DNA of 64,000 nt from an uncultured Prevotellaceae bacterium (GTDB lineage Bacteria; Bacteroidota; Bacteroidia; Bacteroidales; Bacteroidaceae), in NCBI GenBank assembly GCA_946402905.1, contig CAMIYC010000001.1, positions 62,001 to 126,000 on the forward strand. Reading direction: 5' to 3'. Every line of letters begins with the position of its first letter. Within the stretch, counting starts at the first letter, position 1. The notes under the pieces are model-generated. The model searched no databases. It had not been told where the DNA came from and saw nothing but the letters and a program-made list of their open reading frames with translations. The position numbers and the translations under genes were made by a program. Below, one piece after another: positions 9,236-17,165 of this stretch.

Positions 9236-11857
9236 TCAGAAAGAAAACTCAAAACTCAAACGTATGCCATCCTTGCGCACACCAGGCAGGTCGGTGTAGC
9301 TGAGACGGCGCACATAGTCGATCTCAAAGAACTTGAAGATGTTGTGTATACCCACGCGGATTTCCCAGTAAGGCCGGTTCTGGTCCATCAGTTGCGTACC
9401 GGTGGGAAACATAAACAGCACGTCGTCCTGAGCATTGGCCGCAAGGAAAGGATTATTCTTGTCGGTCAGTGTGCCCATCATGCACTTCACGCCGATCATC
9501 TCACGCCACTTGAGTTTTTGGATCAGGGGTATGCGGTTGAAGATCTTGCCGTTGAGATCCCAGGAGATATCAGCCGAGGCAAAACGGTCGTTGAGAAACT
9601 CCATATTGTTCATCAAGGTAAAAGTACCTGGTTCCAGCACATAAGACAGGTTGGCAGCAGGCATGATGAGCAACGGGAATGGCACCTTGTTCCACTGAGC
9701 CCCGCCCTTGAGTCTTACGTCGATCTTGCCCCAGCTTTTCATCCAGAAGCGCTTGTAGATGCCCAGTTCGGTATAATTATACTGATACTCACCACCGAGC
9801 ACGCCGTCGAAACCCATCGTATGCATGAGCGACAGCTCAGGGGCATCGAAATTGATAGGCAGGCGGTGCTGCTTGGTGTTGACGTAGGTGCGTCCCGGGC
9901 AATAGACAAATCCCACGGTCATCTCCGAGGTGCGTATCTTGTTCACAAGCGACCCGTCAGACAGTTTGTGGAAAGCCAGCTCACCTGTAGGCTCATTGCT
10001 CTCCAGCTTGAGCACGACATTGGTGCGGAATCCCCAGTCGGTCTCCCAGTCATACTTCAGTTCCTGGCGGTTGTAGAAATACATCTGGTCGACTTTCTTC
10101 CACCGGAACGCAGTGAAGACATTATCCTTGTCGGTGTAGAGGAATTTGTCTGAGGGCGACATCACATCATAGGCCGAGGTGAAGGTGATGGAATGGATGG
10201 GGAACTCAGTGGGCTGATACTCCTTCTTATTGAAAGAATAGGTGAGTTGCGAACTGTAGTAATGGTTTTTGGTGTTTTTGCCGTAAGCATAATATCCTTT
10301 CCAGAACAAGTGTGGATGCAGCGACGCGGTGGTCTGACCGCTCAGACGGAAACGGATGCCGTCGACGAAATTCTTTGAGACCACGGTATTGACCGGACCG
10401 ATGTCAAACTTGCTTTTCTTATGCTGTGAGCCCGTCTCCACAAAATTCTCTATCAAGGCTTTGGCACCGAAAAGGATGTATTTGAAGCCCTTGATCTGCT
10501 GCATCCTGCTGATGAAATCATCCATCGACGACTCGCTCTTGCTCAGGTCTACCTTGCGATAGTCCTGCCAGAAGTCTTCGCCACGCATCCTGGCATCGGC
10601 GTCGACCCTGGTGGCAGCCCGTCCCTTGAACATCTTCTTGGGAATCTCATCAAAGGCGTAATCATGCAGATAGGTGGAGCGCAGTACGACCGCCTTGCTG
10701 AGGAATTTGGTCAGTGACATCTCCACGATCATGTTGTCGGTCGTAAGCACCCACTCACCATTGTCGAGTTTGGTATATTCCTGCTCCACCTTCATATTCT
10801 CCACGAAATTCACATCACTGCGTTTGGGTATCGTCAGGTTGCATTTCTTGACGTGCAGTGAGGAGTCGGCCAGGATAAACAACTCACCCCTGAATCCGAA
10901 GTCCTGTTGGTTGTTGGGCGTAAACTGTAAATGAAAACACTTGTCGAGTCCCACATAGACGGTGTCTTCGATATAAAACCTGTAGAACGCCACGGCATCC
11001 TTGCCGATAGGACTGGTGAAAGGATATTGCAGCAGACGTATCTGATCGTCGTAGATGTCGACATCAGTGAACACATCTTTCAAGAGGGTGTTGAGGATAT
11101 TACCCGTCTCAATGAGTTGGTTGACGCCCTTGGAATTTTGTCCCATGATGATATCTTTCTCACTCTTGGGGTCTTTCCGGTAGATATGCTGAGACACGGT
11201 CTCGTCAATGGAAAGCGGCAGGATGAGCTTGTTGTTCATCGGGCAGACTTCCACCTGATCGAGCAGCCACTGGTGCTTATTGTTCTGTGCGCTCTCCAGT
11301 TCATCAGGCGTCACATCATTGACAGCAAGCGTGATTTTCTGATATTTCTGGTATTGGTAATAGTCGTGATTCTCCAGGTCGGTGCGTTTCTTGGCAGCGA
11401 CGACACGTTTCATCAGTTCGACGGCAGGATTGTTCTTGCGACTGTACTTGCTCCTGCGCTTCGACTTCACGACCACCTCGTCGAGTTTTTTTGCGTCCGG
11501 CTTCAGGCTGACCGTGAGGAAAGAGGGCGTGTTTTCCCTGACAGAGACCGTCTGCGACTTATATCCTACAGCCTTGATCGTCAGGGTCCAGCCATTGTGC
11601 CGCTCGATAGAGAACCGTCCGTCGGCACCGGCTGCCACAGACACATGATTGCCTTTGTATATCAGACTGGAAAAAGGAATGGAGTCGCCGGTCTCCTTGT
11701 CAATCACGATGCCTGTGAGCTGGGTCTGCGAGAATATGGAGAGGGAGATGAACAAGAAGGCCATGATGGAAAAAGCCCTTGTCCAGCCATCGCATACCCA
11801 ATCGTCGCAGCTTCTGAAGTGATGAGTTACTTGATGATAAAATGAATATCTTGTCAT
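9236..11857 (-). CDS. DUF5686 outer-membrane protein with carboxypeptidase-like regulatory domain
   Basis: 873 residues. After a hydrophobic export segment (MAFLFISLSIFSQTQ, residues 32-46) comes a CarboxypepD_reg-like beta-sandwich (residues about 47-125: LTGIVIDKETGDSIPFSS). A long region with many aromatic beta strands follows, ending in FEFSF, a typical outer-membrane barrel terminus. This is the DUF5686 architecture of Bacteroidota, of unknown function. The start is uncertain: the first ATG gives 31 residues before the hydrophobic segment and lies 13 bases after the upstream stop, while the ATG at 11764 would give a signal peptide with no basic residue. It shares a tight operon with lipid-type enzymes, which suggests an envelope role. 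Confidence 0.8.
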   Translation of the reverse strand: MTRYSFYHQVTHHFRSCDDWVCDGWTRAFSIMAFLFISLSIFSQTQLTGIVIDKETGDSIPFSSLIYKGNHVSVAAGADGRFSIERHNGWTLTIKAVGYKSQTVSVRENTPSFLTVSLKPDAKKLDEVVVKSKRRSKYSRKNNPAVELMKRVVAAKKRTDLENHDYYQYQKYQKITLAVNDVTPDELESAQNNKHQWLLDQVEVCPMNNKLILPLSIDETVSQHIYRKDPKSEKDIIMGQNSKGVNQLIETGNILNTLLKDVFTDVDIYDDQIRLLQYPFTSPIGKDAVAFYRFYIEDTVYVGLDKCFHLQFTPNNQQDFGFRGELFILADSSLHVKKCNLTIPKRSDVNFVENMKVEQEYTKLDNGEWVLTTDNMIVEMSLTKFLSKAVVLRSTYLHDYAFDEIPKKMFKGRAATRVDADARMRGEDFWQDYRKVDLSKSESSMDDFISRMQQIKGFKYILFGAKALIENFVETGSQHKKSKFDIGPVNTVVSKNFVDGIRFRLSGQTTASLHPHLFWKGYYAYGKNTKNHYYSSQLTYSFNKKEYQPTEFPIHSITFTSAYDVMSPSDKFLYTDKDNVFTAFRWKKVDQMYFYNRQELKYDWETDWGFRTNVVLKLESNEPTGELAFHKLSDGSLVNKIRTSEMTVGFVYCPGRTYVNTKQHRLPINFDAPELSLMHTMGFDGVLGGEYQYNYTELGIYKRFWMKSWGKIDVRLKGGAQWNKVPFPLLIMPAANLSYVLEPGTFTLMNNMEFLNDRFASADISWDLNGKIFNRIPLIQKLKWREMIGVKCMMGTLTDKNNPFLAANAQDDVLFMFPTGTQLMDQNRPYWEIRVGIHNIFKFFEIDYVRRLSYTDLPGVRKDGIRLSFEFSF

Positions 11858-11870
11858 GTTTTATATCGTA

Positions 11871-12572
11871 TCAATAAATGTCTAATAAGGACGGGAGCTG
11901 AGAGATCACCCGCTCAGGCAGCGTCTCATCGTATGACTCATCGGTCCATCCTTCCCCCTTGATCCATACCGTGCGGCACCCCGCCTTGGATGCAGGCAGG
12001 ATGTCCTTGGTGTAACTGTCGCCTACCACCACCACATCTCCGGCAGGCAGGCCCAAAGCCTTGACTCCCAAGGAGAAGATGGCGGGATCGGGTTTGCGCA
12101 CCCCCACCACGGCCGACTCAATGACAGACCGGAACAGGCCCGTGAGCTGGAACTCGTCGAGCACCACGTCGATATTGCCATAGAAGTTGCTCACTAAGAC
12201 AAGTGGATAGCGCGCGGCCAGCGATGCCAGCACCTCTCTGCTCTCTGCCACGGTCACGCACACTTTCTCATAGAGATCGGCGAGCACGCTCTCCACCCAC
12301 CGTGCAGGTGCTGTGTCTAAGAGATGACGGTCGGAGAGATACTCCATCTGTATGCGCAGTTTCACCTCCAACGTCTTATGGAATGTATATGACGACTGTA
12401 TGATGGGATTACGCCCCAGCGTGCGCTCGGCATAGACGTATGCGTCGCGGAATTCAGCCTCGCTGACCGGCATTCCGACCCTTTGGTAAGCATGCCAGAT
12501 CATTTTTCCCCAATGGCATCCTCTCGTATCGATGGTGCCACCATAGTCGAAAATAAAGCCTTTTGGTTTCAT
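11871..12572 (-). CDS. HAD-superfamily phosphatase
   Basis: 233 residues from MKPKGF; the start was chosen because it leaves 4 bases after the upstream stop and puts motif I at the usual distance from the N-terminus. Motif I is FDYGGTIDT: the nucleophile D9 is present, but the +2 residue is glycine (G11) instead of the usual aspartate. Motif II (VLVSNFYG), motif III (RKPDPAIF) and motif IV (VVVGDSYTKDILPA) are intact. A +2 glycine also occurs in active phosphatases such as YihX, so loss of activity cannot be assumed. In this operon it could remove the phosphate from a phosphatidyl-alcohol phosphate made by the neighbouring transferase. That role is inference. Confidence 0.85.
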   Translation of the reverse strand: MKPKGFIFDYGGTIDTRGCHWGKMIWHAYQRVGMPVSEAEFRDAYVYAERTLGRNPIIQSSYTFHKTLEVKLRIQMEYLSDRHLLDTAPARWVESVLADLYEKVCVTVAESREVLASLAARYPLVLVSNFYGNIDVVLDEFQLTGLFRSVIESAVVGVRKPDPAIFSLGVKALGLPAGDVVVVGDSYTKDILPASKAGCRTVWIKGEGWTDESYDETLPERVISQLPSLLDIY

Positions 12573-12576
12573 CATC

Positions 12577-13566
12577 TTAAGACAAATGTTTCGAATATAT
12601 ATTCTTGCAGAGGGTCTCATGACTCTTGTGCATGTGGATGTACAGGCAACTCAGCACCACGATCTCAAACAGGGGGTAGATCCATGGCTGGTCGATGAGG
12701 CACGCGATATACAGACAGATAGCCCGGCTGTTGAAAGTGAGCAGATTGGTGTATTTCATCAGGGGGCGGCTCCCCTGAAGGAAGTCTTCGCGCAGGCCGG
12801 AGGGCAGACGCTCGGCATCACCGTATCTTTCCAGCATCTCGTGATACAACCTCTGGAATTCAGGTGTGCGCTTCTCCTGACTCTTGCAGTAATTGGCATA
12901 ATTATAGTAGAAAGCGCGGTTGAAGAGCCGCTCATACCAGGGCTTGTCGCTCGGTAGATGTTCATAGATGTCCCGCTGCTGGCGGTAGGTGTCGAGTTCG
13001 CTTCCCGACTTGCCTTTCAGGAACCACAAGTGAATCTGGCGATAATAATCAGCCAGCGACGCCTGCGGCGAATGGCCGAAGACCCCGGCGATGACGCACA
13101 GGGCCCAGATGCCCAGTCCCCACCGTATATCCGTCCCCGGCATGGGCTGGTCGTAAAGCCGGATGGCTATGGCGCAGTAGATGACAAAGAAGCACACATC
13201 ACCTGAGAATCCGTCGAGCACACGGCCGAGCAAGGTCTTCTTGCCTGTGAGACGAGCCATCTGTCCGTCGGTGGAATCGCCAAAATTGGAAAACATCATC
13301 ATCAGCACACCCGCGATGTTGTGTCCTAAATCAGGATATCCGAACATCACACCTGCGATGATGCCAAGGAAGATCGACAGGATGGTCACCACCGTGGGAT
13401 GAACGCTGAAACGCATCCACATCAGTGCAAAAACCAGTCCTATGGGACGCGTGAAATGCACATCGAGCCACTCTTCGGTGTCATCCGACTTGAACGACAC
13501 CCGGAGCATCTCCCCGAAACTCATGTGCGACACCTTGTCGTAGTCACTTATTCTCGTTTTACTCAT
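12577..13566 (-). CDS. CDP-alcohol phosphatidyltransferase family membrane protein
   Basis: 329 residues starting at MSKTRISDYDK; this ATG overlaps the upstream stop by 8 bases. Hydrophobic segments are visible at about residues 45-100, 125-165 and 270-310. The family motif lies at about residues 95-120: DGQMARLTGKKTLLGRVLDG and then FSGD. It fits DG-x2-AR-x8-G-x3-D, but the last aspartate comes after four residues rather than the usual three. The family transfers a phosphoalcohol between a CDP-activated donor and an alcohol in the inner membrane. The neighbours (nucleotidyltransferase, ATP-grasp, HAD phosphatase) suggest a complete path for a polar lipid head group. The substrate is not known. 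Confidence 0.87.
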   Translation of the reverse strand: MSKTRISDYDKVSHMSFGEMLRVSFKSDDTEEWLDVHFTRPIGLVFALMWMRFSVHPTVVTILSIFLGIIAGVMFGYPDLGHNIAGVLMMMFSNFGDSTDGQMARLTGKKTLLGRVLDGFSGDVCFFVIYCAIAIRLYDQPMPGTDIRWGLGIWALCVIAGVFGHSPQASLADYYRQIHLWFLKGKSGSELDTYRQQRDIYEHLPSDKPWYERLFNRAFYYNYANYCKSQEKRTPEFQRLYHEMLERYGDAERLPSGLREDFLQGSRPLMKYTNLLTFNSRAICLYIACLIDQPWIYPLFEIVVLSCLYIHMHKSHETLCKNIYSKHLS

Positions 13567-14374
13567 TGTCAATTTGTTTTTGCTTTTTCGCTATTCGCTG
13601 TCCCACCAATGACACGATTGCATCGGCAGCTTCCTCCCGGCAGCGGGAGAAACTGGGCCAGTCGTTGAAATCTATGATCTTAAAATCGCCCTGGGGCGTG
13701 ACGATGCAATCGCCGCCAAAGACAGGGACATCCACCAGTGCAGACAATCTGACGACCGTATCGTGCAACAGCTGTCTGTCAAAGGAATAATAATGAGGCA
13801 CGCCATTGCGACGCTCATCACCGAATTTGGTCACACCGTCGGCTGTAGGATAACAGGTATGGAAAAAGTTTTCCCCCACGCCATAGAATTTGACCAGATC
13901 GCCCGACACATGAGCACTGACGACCACATCGTGGATACCCCTGGACTGAAAGTCGGCCTTGACCTTCTCCAACTCGATATCATCCTCGGCGAAAACCACA
14001 TCACGTGAAGTCTGAGCCGAGGCGTCGCCACGCTTCACCCAGTAGCCATGACTGCCTTTTGCACCTGGTGCAGGAATGGAATGTGCGCACATGACTTTTT
14101 CCAGTTGAGATCTCGCACACCTCTCCAGCCCATATCCACTATTGATGACCACGGCACCACGGCGCTCCTCCTGTTTCAGGAATTGTATCGTAGAGGGCAG
14201 TCGCCCCATAGTGAGCCAGACATCTGCCTCCCCGCAGACGTCATCCTCTGGCAGGATGTCCACTTCGCAGCCCCTACGGGCCATTCTCGTGGCCACCGCC
14301 TGCAGGATAGCGTCATCCTTCTCCACGGAGTTGGGCGAAAAACATTCTTTTCTTCTGACAAAGGCCACTCTCAT
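13559..14374 (-). CDS. ATP-grasp enzyme of unknown substrate
   Basis: 271 residues. The ATG at 14374 lies one base after the upstream stop, so the longer in-frame extension was not used. The overall pattern is that of ATP-grasp ligases and kinases: an N-terminal Rossmann-like part (MRVAFVRRKECFSPN) is followed by a lid and core. GDLVKFYGVG and the metal-binding end FKIIDFNDWPSF are visible, the latter an acidic and asparagine pair typical of magnesium ligands in this fold. It could join an amino acid or phosphorylate a polyol. Its fixed place between a nucleotidyltransferase and a CDP-alcohol transferase points to making or trimming the head-group alcohol. I cannot name the reaction. Confidence 0.72.
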   Translation of the reverse strand: MRVAFVRRKECFSPNSVEKDDAILQAVATRMARRGCEVDILPEDDVCGEADVWLTMGRLPSTIQFLKQEERRGAVVINSGYGLERCARSQLEKVMCAHSIPAPGAKGSHGYWVKRGDASAQTSRDVVFAEDDIELEKVKADFQSRGIHDVVVSAHVSGDLVKFYGVGENFFHTCYPTADGVTKFGDERRNGVPHYYSFDRQLLHDTVVRLSALVDVPVFGGDCIVTPQGDFKIIDFNDWPSFSRCREEAADAIVSLVGQRIAKKQKQIDNE

Positions 14375-14375
14375 A

Positions 14376-15101
14376 TCACCTGTCTGCAATAAACTGTTCT
14401 GCCTTGGCAATATCCGTTGCATGGTCGATATCAAGCACCTTGCTGAAGGGATAGGCCATCAGATGCAGTCCGTCTGCCACTAATGCCCTTTGGAAATTTC
14501 TCATCCGGCTGTCTCCCCTTCGTATACAGGCCCTCAGCGTCTCCACACACACAGGAGTGAGACCATATATCCCGCCGGAGATAAACTTACAGTCATGCGA
14601 CTGGTCGTAGAAACCGCTGATCTCCATCTGCTCGCCGACACCTACATACAAAGGTTTCTCGTCGTCGATATAGTCAGTGACTCCCATCACGCCGGCGGCT
14701 TTATCCTCTTCTACCGCATGGCGGAAGAAGGCCATATAATCGGCAAATTCACCTTCTCTGAATATGGTATCTACCGTAGTCAGGCAAAACGGGCCATCAT
14801 CGAGGAACTGACTTAGTTCGAAAAAGCTATGCATCGAACTGGGTGTTGATTTCACCACCACCCGGAGTGGAATGTTCAGCCCGAATAATCCATTTTGCTG
14901 AATGTAGTGCAAATGCTGGCTGACCAATGGTGTGAGATCATTGCAGATGACGACAATCTCTTCGGCACTGTTTTGCATAAAAATGCGCAGGAGCCTGTCT
15001 ATCAGGCATTCACCCCCAACTTGAACGAGAGGTTTGGGCGCGCTCACCCCCTCTTGGGCGAGCCTTGACCCTTCACCTGCAGCAATGATTGCATATTTCA
15101 T
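14376..15101 (-). CDS. Sugar- or polyol-phosphate nucleotidyltransferase, first gene of the lipid-type operon
   Basis: 241 residues. The N-terminus MKYAIIAAGEGSRL and the lysine motif APKPLVQVGG match nucleotidyltransferases that make NDP-sugars or CDP-alcohols; TTVDTIF is in the place of the metal-binding aspartate motif, and SGGIYGLTP is the second product loop. It is cytoplasmic. It is the promoter-proximal gene of six tightly spaced minus-strand genes. With a CDP-alcohol phosphatidyltransferase downstream, a cytidylyltransferase role that makes a CDP-polyol is the simplest reading, in the manner of archaeal inositol-phosphate cytidylyltransferase. The nucleotide and the sugar are inferred, not seen. 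Confidence 0.8.
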   Translation of the reverse strand: MKYAIIAAGEGSRLAQEGVSAPKPLVQVGGECLIDRLLRIFMQNSAEEIVVICNDLTPLVSQHLHYIQQNGLFGLNIPLRVVVKSTPSSMHSFFELSQFLDDGPFCLTTVDTIFREGEFADYMAFFRHAVEEDKAAGVMGVTDYIDDEKPLYVGVGEQMEISGFYDQSHDCKFISGGIYGLTPVCVETLRACIRRGDSRMRNFQRALVADGLHLMAYPFSKVLDIDHATDIAKAEQFIADR

Positions 15102-15127
15102 GATTCACTCACTTTTCTTTCGGCCTG

Positions 15128-15135
15128 CAAAATTA
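15128..15135 (-). promoter_or_regulatory. -7 element of the lipid-type operon
   Basis: On the minus strand this reads TAATTTTG, a match to TAnnTTTG, 27 bases before the nucleotidyltransferase start. A -33 TTTG is not clear; TTTCG motifs lie at slightly wrong spacings. Confidence 0.5.
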
Positions 15136-15200
15136 CTAAAAATTTAAGCGAAACTGGCGAAAACTGAGCTTGATATTTAAGTTTTATGAAAAATTAAATG

Positions 15201-15251
15201 ATTGGTGTCCAAAAAGCCCACACCTATTGGTTCACGCCCTTGGACACCAAT
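15201..15251 (-). terminator. Terminator after the GH28 gene
   Basis: A perfect 12-bp stem (ATTGGTGTCCAA with TTGGACACCAAT) with a 27-base loop lies just after the polygalacturonase stop. On the minus strand it is followed by CATTTAATTTTT, which gives a T-run. Confidence 0.65.
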
Positions 15252-15273
15252 CTGAGATATTACAGCGCGACCC

Positions 15274-16707
15274 TTATTTCTGCTGATAAGTATGAAACTT
15301 GACGTTCTTGAAGGTGATCATCGCTGGATTGTCAATTTTTTTATCCTGCATGAAAGAGTAGAAGACACAGTCCTCAATCGTAATGTCGTGTATCATATCA
15401 ATGGTGCCACGTGCAGCCACTGCGGTCTTCACGTCACGACAGACGACATTCTTGATATGGATATCGGAGAAGTCTGGAATGAAATCCTCGGCCTGAGGCT
15501 TGGCCGACTGTCCTGACGAGCCTACAGGGCGGTCGGCGTAAGAAGTCTCGAAGACCACCGCCTGATCCTTGATGTCGCTCATATAGATGTCGGAGATAAA
15601 GATATTGCCTGTCTTGCCACCTCTTCCAGCGCCACTCTTAAAGCGAAGGCCTGTATCAGTGGATGAAAACATGTTTTTCCTCACGACAATATTAAACATG
15701 CCACCTGAGAACTCCGAGCCGATGACAAAGCCTCCATGAGCATGGAACACAGTATTGTCCTGAATGAGAATATTCTGGCAAGGCCCGTACTTCAGTCCTT
15801 CCTTGCCTACGCCGCCTTTCATACAGATACCATCATCACCCACGTCTACCGTGTTGTTGACGATGAGGACCTCCTGACATTGCATCAAGTCGATGCCGTC
15901 GCCATTCTGCGCATTCCATGGACAGCGCACCGTGACGCCATCAATGATGACATTCTTGCACCGCTGCGGCACAATATGGAACTTGGGTGCATTTTGCACG
16001 GTCACGCCCTTGATAAGCACGTTTTCACAATCTGTGAGGCGGATGAGATGGGTGCGCATCTTTTCCTGAGCCAGTTCGTCAGCTGCAATATTATCAAAAT
16101 ATTTCAGATTGAAAGGATACCACAGACTGCCATTGTCGGTCACCACCCCGCCCAGATCGGTGTATGCCTTCCATTCCACGTCGCTCATTTTACTCCGTTT
16201 CACGGCTCTCCACCATTCTCCGTTACCGTCGATGATGCCTTCGCCTGTGATACTGACGTTGCGCCGTTTGCTGGCCGAAATGCCGGGAGTGGCCTTGTCG
16301 GCGAGTTTTCCTGTGGTCTTGTCTACTTTCAGGAAATCCTTTTTATCCGGTGAGAACAGGATCATGGCATTGCGCTCCAAGTGGAGGTCTATATTGTCCT
16401 TGAGCGAGATCATGCCACAGAGATAAATCCCGGCAGGCACGTTAAGATGCCCTCCCCTTTTTTTTACGAGGGCGCTGATGGCTTTGGCGAAAGCCTCCGT
16501 ATTATCCTGCACCCCATCACCTACTGCGCCGAAGTCGGTCACCGACAGGGTATGTGCAGGTATAACAGGAGCAGCAGGCTCACTGATACTGACGGGCAAC
16601 TGAGTGTAATAAGACTGGTAGTCGCCCGCGAAAACGGATGAAGCAGCCGAAAACAATGCCGCTGCCAAGATCATGGCACAACGACAAGTGGAAAAATATC
16701 GCATCAT
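15274..16707 (-). CDS. GH28 polygalacturonase-family glycoside hydrolase
   Basis: 477 residues with a signal peptide ending at SVFAG (about residue 28). The N-terminal pectate-lyase-like start TDFGAVGDGVQDNT leads into a right-handed beta-helix. The GH28 catalytic motifs can be followed in order: NGDGID (D270), VGDDGI (D291, D292), AHGG (H324) and RFK (R355, K357). The first motif has glycine where NTD is more usual, and the third has alanine for glycine. The enzyme should cleave galacturonate links in pectin in the periplasm or outside. It is transcribed divergently from a CE1-like esterase, which suggests joint action on esterified pectin. A strong promoter precedes it. Confidence 0.93.
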   Translation of the reverse strand: MMRYFSTCRCAMILAAALFSAASSVFAGDYQSYYTQLPVSISEPAAPVIPAHTLSVTDFGAVGDGVQDNTEAFAKAISALVKKRGGHLNVPAGIYLCGMISLKDNIDLHLERNAMILFSPDKKDFLKVDKTTGKLADKATPGISASKRRNVSITGEGIIDGNGEWWRAVKRSKMSDVEWKAYTDLGGVVTDNGSLWYPFNLKYFDNIAADELAQEKMRTHLIRLTDCENVLIKGVTVQNAPKFHIVPQRCKNVIIDGVTVRCPWNAQNGDGIDLMQCQEVLIVNNTVDVGDDGICMKGGVGKEGLKYGPCQNILIQDNTVFHAHGGFVIGSEFSGGMFNIVVRKNMFSSTDTGLRFKSGAGRGGKTGNIFISDIYMSDIKDQAVVFETSYADRPVGSSGQSAKPQAEDFIPDFSDIHIKNVVCRDVKTAVAARGTIDMIHDITIEDCVFYSFMQDKKIDNPAMITFKNVKFHTYQQK

Positions 16708-16732
16708 AAATAAAAGTAGTTTATTTTCGTCG

Positions 16733-16764
16733 CAAAGTTAAGTCAATAAAATAATACGCACAAA
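16733..16764 (-). promoter_or_regulatory. Promoter of the GH28 gene
   Basis: On the minus strand this is TTTG at 16764-16761, 20 bases, then TAACTTTG at 16740-16733. It is close to the full Bacteroidota consensus and lies 26 bases before the GH28 start. Confidence 0.8.
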
Positions 16765-16840
16765 TAATACCAAAGAGAAATAGATATTTTTACAGTTTTT
16801 TAAAATGAAGGTCCGTCCCTATGATTCGGCTGCGATGAGC

Positions 16841-16859
16841 GCCGAGGCTAAGCCTCGGC
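16841..16859. repeat. 19-base GC-rich palindrome
   Basis: GCCGAGGCT, A, AGCCTCGGC is a perfect 9-bp inverted repeat in the 458-base gap between the divergent GH28 and esterase genes. It stands out against AT-rich flanks. Its role is unknown. Confidence 0.6.
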
Positions 16860-16899
16860 CTACGGAGAAGAGGGCCGCACGCATTGGATATCAGCATTT

Positions 16900-16990
16900 G
16901 AATCACGGGGACGGAGTTTTTGATTCACATGAATCACGAGGATGGAGTTTTTGATTCACATGAATAACGAGGACGGAGTTTTTGATTCAC
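16900..16990. repeat. Three tandem 31-bp repeats, each able to form a hairpin
   Basis: Three copies follow head to tail (16900-16930, 16931-16961, 16962-16990) with only a few base changes. Each begins with GAATCA or GAATAA and ends with TGATTCAC, so each unit can fold on itself. They lie upstream of the esterase promoter. There are no spacers, so this is not a CRISPR array. Confidence 0.85.
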
Positions 16991-17119
16991 TGATAGATGG
17001 CTGAGTGAATCATGTATTATTAATGACATGTTTGTACCATAAATTTTTCTTGGTGTTGCAAAAAAAAGGGGATGTGGCAAAATATTGCAAGAAGAGGATG
17101 GATATTGAGAAAAATATTG

Positions 17120-17127
17120 TAAATTTG
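17120..17127 (+). promoter_or_regulatory. -7 element of the CE1-like esterase gene
   Basis: TAAATTTG matches TAnnTTTG and lies 38 bases before the esterase ATG. No good TTTG is seen at the -33 position, which may mean that an activator is needed. Confidence 0.5.
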
Positions 17128-17165
17128 TTATCACATTTCTATCAACCAACAAAACCTCATATATC

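Noticed and set aside
16900..16990. Possible CRISPR array
   Set aside because: The three 31-bp repeats follow each other without spacers, and there are no cas genes in the window.
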